Below are positions 8,299-14,526 of a stretch of DNA of 15,454 bases, piece by piece; position 1 is the first letter of the stretch; every line of letters begins with the position of its first letter. The notes beneath the pieces are model-generated. The model saw nothing but the letters and a program-made list of their open reading frames with translations. It had not been told where the DNA came from and ran no database searches. Both the position numbers and the translations under genes were made by a program. Origin of the DNA: an uncultured Ectothiorhodospiraceae bacterium (GTDB lineage Bacteria; Pseudomonadota; Gammaproteobacteria; UBA6429; Thiohalophilaceae); the NCBI GenBank assembly GCA_947259425.1, contig CAMYMO010000144.1, positions 1-15,454 on the forward strand. Direction: 5' to 3'.

Positions 8299-8327
8299 TT
8301 GATCTGAGATCTATTACTTACTATTAC
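8299..8327 (+). promoter_or_regulatory. Weak candidate promoter for the SQR-CBS gene, overlapping a palindrome
   Basis: TTGATC (8299-8304) and TATTAC (8322-8327) are spaced by 17 bases, each matching four of six consensus positions. The palindrome GATCTGAGATC (8301-8311) overlaps the -35 element, which would suit a repressor or activator. The leader would be about 150 bases. Low confidence. Confidence 0.2.
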
Positions 8328-8483
8328 AGGGCATGTATCTTGCTTGAGGTCATTGTGTAATGCAGTAAGAGTGAGGCATTGTGATAGTGTTTATGTGCTT
8401 TGTTGAAGCGAACTGTGTTTACATTCTCTCTCAGCAGATTTAAAGAACTTGTCTATTGTGGCCTTAGAGTTGGAGAACATGAC

Positions 8484-10190
8484 ATGAAAAATATCGTAAT
8501 CCTCGGCGCAGGTACGGGAGGTGTCTTGGTTGCTAATATGTTGCGCAGTGAGTTGGATCTAAAAGAGTGGCAAATCACTATTATCGATAGATCGGACCAA
8601 CATTATTATCAACCAGGTCTCTTATTCATACCGTTTAAGCTATATGGTTATAATGATGTAACAGACATTGCGCGCCCGATTAAGAGACCACTCCCAGATG
8701 AGATTCGTTTTATCAAAGCCGATATTCTACTCATTGATCATGAAACACAACAAGTTGAAACATCAGAGGGTAATTATGCATATGACTGGCTGATCAGTTC
8801 ATTAGGTTGTCACATACAAGCGAATGAGGTGGATGGTCTTGCCGAAGCGATGGGTAATGATGTGCACACATTTTATAAACCATATAGTGCTCTTGCTTTT
8901 CAGGAACCCTTAGAAAAAATGCAAGAAGGTCGGCTGCTAATCAATATTGCGGACATGCCGATCAAATGCCCGGTAGCGCCTATTGAATTTGCATTCCTGG
9001 CTGATTACTACTTCACTAAGCGTGGGGTTCGGGATCATATCGATATTTCTCTGGTGACACCCTATAGTGGAGCATTTACCAAGCCAGTAGCAAATAAAAT
9101 TCTTACCCAGGTGGCTCGGGAAAAGCGTATTAATGTGGTGCCAAATTTTTCCCTGGCAAGCGTCGATGTGGATAACAAAGTCATCAACTCCTACGAGGGT
9201 GGTAGTTTAGATTACGATTTGCTTTGTTCGATTCCACCGAATCTGGGCCCAACAGTCTCAGATCATTCAGATTTAGGCGATGGTACTGGATATTTTGTGA
9301 CTGATCCGAGAACCTTAAAGTCACGCAAAGCAGAGCGAATATTTATTTTGGGTGATAACTCGAACGTCTCTACTTCTAAAGCAGGATCGGTTGCCCATTT
9401 CGAAGCGGAAACCGTCGTGAATAATCTTCTCAGGGAGATTCGGGGTGAGAAGGCGTTACAGTCATTCGATGGCCACGCGAACTGCTTTATTGAAACAGGT
9501 TATCACAAGGCTATGCTATTAGATTTCAACTATGATGCTGAACCGATACCAGGTGCATTCCCGACTCCAGGTATAGGTCCTTTTAGTCTGCTGAAAGAAA
9601 CTTATCTTAATCATATGGGTAAAATGACCTTTGATTGGGTCTATTGGAATATGCTTTTACCAGGTTACTTGGGTAATATGCCCCTATTAACCGCGCATAT
9701 GAACTTTATGGGTAAAGATGTTCATCAGACCGCTCCGGTACGTCGAGCCAAGACAATGTATGTCAAAGATCTTATGACTAGCAATGTGGTTACCATAGAA
9801 CAAGGGCGTCCACTCACCGAAGCGGCCCAGATCATGGATCAGCATAATGTAAGTGGTTTGCCCGTGGTAGGTCCAGACAAGAAACTGGTTGGGATCATCA
9901 CCGAAGCGGATTTTTTGTCTGCCATGAATGTGGATGCACATCCTGTTTTGCAAAATTTCTTTTCAAGCATTATACGGCGTCGGCGGGTAAGCAAGCCCAT
10001 GGGTTCTATAGTCGATGACCTGATGACAGAAAAACCGCTAACTCTAAACGCGAACGATACACTTCAACGTGCAATTGAAATCATGGACCGGAATAAGATT
10101 AAACGTATCGTTATCACTGATGAGGAAAAGCAAATACAGGGTATTCTGTCGCGTGCTGATTTACCTAAGTTATTTCTAATGAAGGGATAG
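8484..10190 (+). CDS. SQR-like flavoprotein fused to a C-terminal CBS pair
   Basis: A 568-residue protein. Residues 1-410 or so match sulfide:quinone oxidoreductases, membrane-surface FAD enzymes that oxidise sulfide to sulfur and reduce quinone. The N-terminal FAD motif is ILGAGTGG (6-13). Three cysteines sit where SQR has its redox cysteines: C109 (SLGCHI), C162 (KCPVAPIEF) and C334 (HANCFIETG). The second FAD motif is ILGDNSNVSTSKAGSVAHFE (288-307). The amphipathic C-terminal region (FDWVYWNMLLPG, 383-394) fits the SQR membrane anchor. Residues about 424-568 add two CBS motifs (MYVKDLMTSNVVTI, NVSGLPVVG, LVGIITEADF, then DLMTEKPLTL, RIVITD and IQGILSRADL), which ordinary SQR lacks. The start is the ATG at 8484 with GGAG eight bases upstream. 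The substrate is inferred; a related persulfide or other quinone-reducing role is possible. Confidence 0.88.
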   Translation: MKNIVILGAGTGGVLVANMLRSELDLKEWQITIIDRSDQHYYQPGLLFIPFKLYGYNDVTDIARPIKRPLPDEIRFIKADILLIDHETQQVETSEGNYAYDWLISSLGCHIQANEVDGLAEAMGNDVHTFYKPYSALAFQEPLEKMQEGRLLINIADMPIKCPVAPIEFAFLADYYFTKRGVRDHIDISLVTPYSGAFTKPVANKILTQVAREKRINVVPNFSLASVDVDNKVINSYEGGSLDYDLLCSIPPNLGPTVSDHSDLGDGTGYFVTDPRTLKSRKAERIFILGDNSNVSTSKAGSVAHFEAETVVNNLLREIRGEKALQSFDGHANCFIETGYHKAMLLDFNYDAEPIPGAFPTPGIGPFSLLKETYLNHMGKMTFDWVYWNMLLPGYLGNMPLLTAHMNFMGKDVHQTAPVRRAKTMYVKDLMTSNVVTIEQGRPLTEAAQIMDQHNVSGLPVVGPDKKLVGIITEADFLSAMNVDAHPVLQNFFSSIIRRRRVSKPMGSIVDDLMTEKPLTLNANDTLQRAIEIMDRNKIKRIVITDEEKQIQGILSRADLPKLFLMKG

Positions 10191-10238
10191 ATTATTTGAT
10201 GTAGAAACTTTTATAGAAAAAAAACCATTAAAGTTGAT

Positions 10239-10679
10239 ATGATTTCGTATAGTGAAAAACGCATAGTGGGTAGTTCTATTGATGATATGTTTGGTGTTAT
10301 TTTTGATATCGAATCGTATCCGGAGTTTCTGCCGGGGTGGAATCATACAATTATTCGTACACAGGATAAGGATACAATAATAGTTGATCAACAGTGTGGC
10401 ATCGGTCCTATCTGCTGGAATTTTACTTCCCAAGCATATTATCGAAAACCGGAAATACTGGAGATTCGTTCATCTGATAGTCCCTTTAAAAATCTTACCA
10501 TAAAGTGGGAACTGACTAAAACCAAACAACATTGTTGCTATGTAGATTTTTATATACAAGCACAATTGTCTACATTGTTATTACACAATTTGCTTAAGTC
10601 ATTTATCAGAGTTTCCAGTCACAACATAATTTCTTTGTTTGAGCAGCGTGTCTATTCGCTTAAGCAAATTTCAAAATGA
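10239..10679 (+). CDS. START/SRPBCC protein of the COQ10/RatA type
   Basis: A 146-residue single-domain protein. It matches the small START-domain family that includes eukaryotic COQ10, which binds ubiquinone, and bacterial RatA. Visible family elements are the ESYPEFLPGWN segment (about 27-37), where the family typically has YP-FLPWC, and the pattern of alternating strands followed by a long C-terminal helix (about 112-142). The usual cysteine after FLPW is missing (FLPGWNH). The Shine-Dalgarno site is weak, and the gene follows the SQR-CBS gene by 48 bases with no visible terminator, so co-transcription is likely. The position beside a quinone-reducing enzyme supports a quinone-chaperone role, but that is inference; a toxin role is not implied. 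Confidence 0.75.
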   Translation: MISYSEKRIVGSSIDDMFGVIFDIESYPEFLPGWNHTIIRTQDKDTIIVDQQCGIGPICWNFTSQAYYRKPEILEIRSSDSPFKNLTIKWELTKTKQHCCYVDFYIQAQLSTLLLHNLLKSFIRVSSHNIISLFEQRVYSLKQISK

Positions 10680-10848
10680 TCTCAACAATATTGGCAATTG
10701 GTCACTTTTGGTTTGTTTTACCTTAGAGTGCGCTATGCGCAAAAATAGTGCATGAAACTTTTCAAATGACCCGGAATGGCACTGTTCGCTATATGAAAAA
10801 AAATATAACGTGATGAAATACTTCAATATTTCCTTGTTCTCATGCGGC

Positions 10849-10864
10849 TGGCATAGAATTCGCA
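10849..10864 (+). promoter_or_regulatory. Candidate sigma-54-type promoter for the ferritin-like gene
   Basis: TGGCATAGAATTCGCA matches the -24/-12 pattern TGGCAC-N5-TTGCA with two substitutions. The GG and GC pairs are kept ten bases apart. It would start transcription about 35 bases before the ATG at 10910. No upstream activator site was identified, so this is only suggestive. Confidence 0.3.
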
Positions 10865-10909
10865 GGATACAAATTATTCAACAATAGGTATTTTGAGGAG
10901 AGAAATAGC

Positions 10910-11467
10910 ATGAGCATGCCAGAAATAACTGAGGAAATGATATTCGAATGTTTTGCCGCTGCACGCAAGTCAGAAGATATGCATCAGACAGCGTCATCCT
11001 TTGTTGACGTGGAAGAATACGAGAACGCGATTATGTATCCGGAATTTGCTCGTTGGGCCAACAAGGCAGGGCATCCAGAATTAGCGACCCTGTTTCGTAA
11101 GGTCGCGGGCGAAGAAAAGTTACACGCTGTTTGGCTGCGGGAACTTTATGACGATATCGGTACGCCCGAGCGTGGCGCAGATACCCGACGGGCAATAGAA
11201 GCGCTTGAGACCATTCGTGCCAATTGTGATGAACTGATTGAAATGAATCCGGCGGGAGTGATTGAAAAAGCACTGATGGTGGCTATTCGTGTAGAGGAAA
11301 GGGAGTATCTGGACATCTATCCACGTTTTCGGGATCAGGCACTGGAAAATAAGGATCAGGCCACAGCGGAAGTATATCAGCGTGTCATCGATTCGGAACA
11401 TCAACATGCCGAATGGTTCCAGGGGGCCCTGGAACATTATCGTGCTTCACAATTACAGGCGGTCTAG
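10910..11467 (+). CDS. Stand-alone ferritin-like (rubrerythrin-type) di-iron protein
   Basis: A 185-residue soluble four-helix protein like the erythrin part of rubrerythrin but without its rubredoxin domain. Di-iron ligands can be proposed from paired motifs: E38 or E45 in the first helix (EYENAIMYPEF), EEKLH with E69 and H72 in the second, VEEREY (E129/E130, E132) in the third and DSEHQH with E163 and H166 in the fourth. Such proteins commonly reduce peroxide or handle iron, which would protect an iron-sulfur-rich respiratory chain; the exact activity is not evident here. The start has GAGGAG nine bases upstream. The preceding 230-base gap and a sigma-54-like site suggest its own transcription unit. 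The next gene begins 24 bases downstream, so the two are probably co-transcribed. Confidence 0.82.
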   Translation: MSMPEITEEMIFECFAAARKSEDMHQTASSFVDVEEYENAIMYPEFARWANKAGHPELATLFRKVAGEEKLHAVWLRELYDDIGTPERGADTRRAIEALETIRANCDELIEMNPAGVIEKALMVAIRVEEREYLDIYPRFRDQALENKDQATAEVYQRVIDSEHQHAEWFQGALEHYRASQLQAV

Positions 11468-11491
11468 GTATGAACTGGTATATTTGAGACT

Positions 11492-12343
11492 GTGCCTATT
11501 GTCATTAAATGGTGGCAGGCACTGAATCCTGCCATTTACCTCGTGTCGATTTTGCCAGCGATAGCTGTTTGGATATTGACAGATGCTTCCTTCGAGAAAA
11601 ATATTGTTTTATTCGCAGCCACTCTGGGTGTGGTTCTGCTACAACATGCAATAAATCTATTCAATGACGCTAAGGATTGGCGTTTGGGTGCGGACCGGGA
11701 AAAATACAATTCCTGGGTCCGAGTACACGATAATAATCCAGACATAGCGAATGTACATGCTGTTATTAGTTTAGTGTTTGGCAGTCTAATCGGATTTTTA
11801 TCCTTATACTATTCTGAACGCTTATGGATACTTTTATATGCCATCCCGTTTGTGATATTGGGATTGTTATATAACTATGGTCAACGTCCACTCTCCTATA
11901 CAAGGGCAGGCGAATGGGTAACTGGAATCTGTTATGGGCCAGGTGTATTCGGAAGTCTGTGGTTTGTAGCAGGTCAATCATTCAATGGGATAGCTGTAGT
12001 GGGGATGATGGCTTTTGCTGCTTTATCCATGTCCTTATTATTTTCACACCAGCCACCACAAATCGAGACGGATCGATCGGCTAGTAAGTATTCCTTCGCA
12101 GTACGAAATGGAGCAAAACGCACCTACCAGGTTGCTGTTCTATTATTTCTATTGGCTTTGTTCTTCCTGGGAATTGCAATCTTGTTTCAAGATAAGGGAA
12201 CTGCATTAATTTTATTATTTATTTTTACGGCTTTTATCGCCGCCTGGAGGGTGATCAATTTACAGATCAATCCGAAACAAATTCTAATCAATACAAGTAT
12301 TGTCCTGGTCGTGCCGCTGACGTTTTCTATATTCTCAGTGTAA
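11492..12343 (+). CDS. UbiA-superfamily membrane prenyltransferase homologue with altered second motif
   Basis: A 283-residue polytopic membrane protein with seven to nine hydrophobic helices. It resembles MenA/UbiA aromatic prenyltransferases, which attach an isoprenoid chain to quinone or other head groups. The first Mg-diphosphate motif is intact: NLFNDAKDWRLGAD (55-68; D59, D62, D68). The second, normally N-RD-E-D, reads HQPPQIETDRSASKYSFAVR (186-205). Asp194 and the following K-SFAVR block are kept, but the first Asp of that motif is replaced by Gln190. Translation appears to start at GTG 11492, as an in-frame stop lies 21 bases upstream and GAG is the only nearby Shine-Dalgarno-like element. 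The product is unknown; menaquinone, ubiquinone or another prenylated lipid are all possible. Activity might differ from canonical members. Confidence 0.78.
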   Translation: MPIVIKWWQALNPAIYLVSILPAIAVWILTDASFEKNIVLFAATLGVVLLQHAINLFNDAKDWRLGADREKYNSWVRVHDNNPDIANVHAVISLVFGSLIGFLSLYYSERLWILLYAIPFVILGLLYNYGQRPLSYTRAGEWVTGICYGPGVFGSLWFVAGQSFNGIAVVGMMAFAALSMSLLFSHQPPQIETDRSASKYSFAVRNGAKRTYQVAVLLFLLALFFLGIAILFQDKGTALILLFIFTAFIAAWRVINLQINPKQILINTSIVLVVPLTFSIFSV

Positions 12344-12369
12344 TTACGGGTTTTCTATAGCTCTTGAAT

Positions 12370-12409
12370 TTGACGATACGCAAAAAGTAATCTAATTGCT
12401 GGTTTTTGC
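12370..12409 (+). promoter_or_regulatory. Candidate promoter/operator before the CBS-transporter pair
   Basis: TTGACG (12370-12375) is a five-of-six -35 match, with TCTAAT (12391-12396) as a possible -10 at a short 15-base spacing. An inverted repeat with seven-base arms, GCAAAAA (12380-12386) and TTTTTGC (12403-12409), spans the -10. It could be a regulator site or a hairpin ending the previous unit, although no T-run follows. Low confidence. Confidence 0.28.
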
Positions 12410-12437
12410 CATATAAAAATGTAATGGGGAAGTATAG

Positions 12438-12896
12438 ATGACCGCTAGCCTGATTATGGATCCACATCCTTCGGTTTTACATAAAGACGAAAAGATTCAT
12501 AAAGGTGTTGAGCTGGTGATGGAACACCGTTATCGGAATATACCTGTGGTGGATGATAAGGGCTGTTACCAGGGAATATTCGGAGTGAATTGTCTATTAC
12601 GGCTTGTATTGCCTAGAGCTGTAATCGTGGAACGTGGATTGACAACCGTTCCGTTTGTTTCAGATACATTACGCGATTTGCGCTTACGTCTCAAAGAAGT
12701 AGAAGACCAGCCGGTCACTTATTGCTTAACTCATGAAGCGGCTGTAGTGGCTCCTGATACTCCTCTTGTCGAAACTTTATTAACTCTTTATCGAACACGA
12801 ACCAGTGTACCTGTAGTGGAACCGCATACCGGAATCCTGGTAGGTATGATCTCTTACTTCGATGTGGGCGCTAAAATCCTTGAGCAGGAAATCTAA
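12438..12896 (+). CDS. Stand-alone CBS-pair protein coupled to an ArsB/NhaD-type transporter
   Basis: A 152-residue protein made of two CBS motifs, about residues 1-57 and 93-150, joined by a longer-than-usual linker. The first has IMDPHPSVLHKDEKI, YRNIPVVDD and YQGIFGVNCLL. The second has AAVVAPDTPLVE, TSVPVVEPHTG and LVGMISYFDVGAKI. No catalytic, DNA-binding or membrane segment is present. The start has GGGGA seven bases upstream. Its stop codon is directly followed by the transporter ATG with no gap, so the two products are likely made together. The natural reading is a nucleotide-sensing regulator of that transporter, by analogy with CBS domains on CLC, MgtE and OpuA transporters. Ligand and target are unproven. 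It differs clearly from the 131-residue CBS protein downstream of nqrM. Confidence 0.85.
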   Translation: MTASLIMDPHPSVLHKDEKIHKGVELVMEHRYRNIPVVDDKGCYQGIFGVNCLLRLVLPRAVIVERGLTTVPFVSDTLRDLRLRLKEVEDQPVTYCLTHEAAVVAPDTPLVETLLTLYRTRTSVPVVEPHTGILVGMISYFDVGAKILEQEI

Positions 12897-14234
12897 ATGC
12901 AGCAAGCAACAAGCATTGAAGTAATTTTTGGCTGGGACTCTATCTGGTTTGCCGGTGTGTTGTTTGCTTTGACATATTTAATAATCGTTACGGATCGAAT
13001 TAATCGAGCTATTGTTGCATTATTCTCAGCGAGTCTCATGATACTGGGTGGGGTATTAACACAAAAAGCAGCCATGGACGGTGTTGATTTTAACACGCTG
13101 GGTTTATTGACCGGCATGATGGTCATCGTAGCGATTACACGACGCTCTGGTGTGTTTCAATTTCTCGCTGTGTGGTCTGCTAAGCAAGTTAAGGCGGACC
13201 CATGGGGTATATTAGTAATGTTGGTATTTGTGACGGCCCTGTTGTCTGCATTACTAGATAATGTCACCACAGTATTGTTAATCGCGCCAGTCACTTTACT
13301 TATTTCAGAAGCCCTTCGGATTAAACCTTATCCTTTTTTGTTCGCCGAGATATTTGCATCTAATATCGGCGGTGCTGCCACCTTAATCGGTGATCCACCC
13401 AACATCATGATTGGTTCTGCGGTTAATCTGAGTTTCAATGATTTTCTCTTTAATCTTGGTCCTCCAGTCGTTATCGTCCTAATAGTAACTTTAATACCGT
13501 TTTATCTAATCTGGGGTCGCTCGATGCATGCGACACAAGCAGATCGTCAACGGGTATTGAATTATAACGAATGGGAAGCTATTACGGACTCAAGATTACT
13601 CTGGCAATCCTTGTTTGTGATTAGTTTGGTGTTGGCCGGCTTTGTTGTCGGGCATCATTTGAATTTTATGCCGGCATCTATTGCTATGTTTGGCGCTGCG
13701 TTATTATTATTATTAGATAATCTTCCGCGTAAATCTGCTGATCAGATTAAATCAGTACACACCACTTTTTCCGAAGTGGAATGGGTAACTATTTTTTTCT
13801 TTTTAGGTTTATTCATTATTGTGCATGGCATAGAAAGCACAGGACTGCTATCTATGCTGGCTGACAACATTCTTGAATGGACAAGTGGTGATTCGTTTAA
13901 TACATCTAGCGCTATATTATGGGGTTCTGCTGTTGCCTCGGCATTGGTAGATAATATTCCATTCGTGGCAGCGATGATTCCGCTTATCAAGTCGATGGGG
14001 CCTTCATTTGGCGGGCAGGAAGGACTGATGCCATTGTGGTGGTCACTGGCACTGGGTTCCTGTTTTGGGGGTAATGGTTCACTGATCGGGGCTAGCGCTA
14101 ATCTAATTGTGGCAGGTTTTGCAGAACGCTCTGGTCATCCAATTAGTTTCCTGCATTTTATACTGGGTGCATTTCCACTGATGTTGTTGAGTATTTTAAT
14201 CAGCAATATATACATCTATCTTCGCTATTTTTAG
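12897..14234 (+). CDS. ArsB/NhaD-family (ion transporter superfamily) permease, possible Na+/H+ antiporter
   Basis: A 445-residue polytopic membrane protein with about eleven to twelve helices and the inverted two-fold pattern of the ion transporter superfamily. Paired signatures are SALLDNVTTVLLIAP (117-131) and ASALVDNIPFVAAM (347-360), and GGAATLIGDPPNIMIG (158-173) and GNGSLIGASANLIVAG (392-407). The GDPPN form is typical of ArsB, NhaD and P-protein relatives. Candidate substrates are Na+/H+ or arsenite. No arsR, arsA or arsC lies near, while a Na+-pumping NQR does, so Na+/H+ exchange is the more attractive guess. The start codon directly follows the CBS gene's stop, with AGGAA inside the end of that gene as ribosome site. 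An imperfect hairpin surrounds the stop but lacks a T-run. Confidence 0.82.
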   Translation: MQQATSIEVIFGWDSIWFAGVLFALTYLIIVTDRINRAIVALFSASLMILGGVLTQKAAMDGVDFNTLGLLTGMMVIVAITRRSGVFQFLAVWSAKQVKADPWGILVMLVFVTALLSALLDNVTTVLLIAPVTLLISEALRIKPYPFLFAEIFASNIGGAATLIGDPPNIMIGSAVNLSFNDFLFNLGPPVVIVLIVTLIPFYLIWGRSMHATQADRQRVLNYNEWEAITDSRLLWQSLFVISLVLAGFVVGHHLNFMPASIAMFGAALLLLLDNLPRKSADQIKSVHTTFSEVEWVTIFFFLGLFIIVHGIESTGLLSMLADNILEWTSGDSFNTSSAILWGSAVASALVDNIPFVAAMIPLIKSMGPSFGGQEGLMPLWWSLALGSCFGGNGSLIGASANLIVAGFAERSGHPISFLHFILGAFPLMLLSILISNIYIYLRYF

Positions 14235-14370
14235 CGCCATGCTCGCATCACAGCTCATACCAGGTGCTCGATATGGACATCAAAAATTCACATTTAAAGA
14301 GCATAATTAATCATTGCGCACTATTTGGGTGCCTGTTGCATTGATGCTTGCTGAACCAATCGTAAAAAAC

Positions 14371-14393
14371 TGTAGCAACAACAGGTTGTTACA
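14371..14393. repeat. Inverted repeat upstream of ppdK
   Basis: TGTAGCAAC and GTTGTTACA form nine-base arms (one mismatch, a G-T pair in RNA) around AACAG. It lies in the 292-base gap between the transporter gene and ppdK, about 135 bases before the ppdK start. A TATGAT hexamer at 14421-14426 downstream could be a -10 element, but no good -35 accompanies it. It may be an operator or an RNA hairpin; without a T-run it is not a standard terminator. The rest of the gap shows no gene I would support. Confidence 0.35.
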
Positions 14394-14526
14394 TGTCTTA
14401 GCTAATCTAGCTTGTTTAGGTATGATTCTTGAAAGGAAGACTATATAAAAGAGCGACTGTATGTTGCAAGTAGGTGATTTAGCAAATCCCATGGCAGTTG
14501 CAGTGTATTGTGAAGGAGTAATATAG

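Larger units (their letters stand above)
8028..8483. other. Divergent intergenic region between nqrA and the SQR-like gene
   Basis: This 456-base AT-rich stretch holds the control regions of both divergent transcription units. I see no convincing gene in it. It contains one plausible leftward promoter (8085-8113), one weaker rightward candidate (8299-8327), and an 11-base palindrome GATCTGAGATC at 8301-8311 that could be a regulator site. An in-frame TTG at 8400 would extend the SQR-like protein by 28 residues, but that extension does not resemble the family. Confidence 0.6.

Noticed and set aside
8400..8483. In-frame upstream extension of the SQR-CBS protein from a TTG codon
   Set aside because: The extra 28 residues are not like the family, the FAD motif begins right after the ATG at 8484, and a ribosome site precedes that ATG.
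10729..10741. Hairpin TGCGC-TAT-GCGCA after the START-domain gene as a terminator
   Set aside because: It is followed by A residues, not T, on the coding strand, and the stem is only five pairs.
11470..11487. Five-codon open frame (ATG to TGA) just before the UbiA homologue
   Set aside because: Too short to support as a gene; a leader-peptide role cannot be shown from sequence.
13698..13715. TTA triplet run within the transporter gene as a functional repeat
   Set aside because: It encodes a run of leucines in a membrane helix and is explained by coding for that helix.
12897..14234. Calling the transporter ArsB (arsenite efflux)
   Set aside because: The motifs are shared by ArsB, NhaD and P-protein relatives, and no arsenic resistance genes are adjacent, so the specific name is not justified.
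14223..14236. Hairpin CGCTA-TTTT-TAGCG at the end of the transporter gene as a terminator
   Set aside because: Short stem and no following T-run, so it does not meet the usual pattern of an intrinsic terminator.
14307..14492. A 61-codon leftward open frame in the ppdK leader
   Set aside because: No recognisable motif or convincing ribosome site, and it covers the inverted repeat and leader of ppdK; probably chance.
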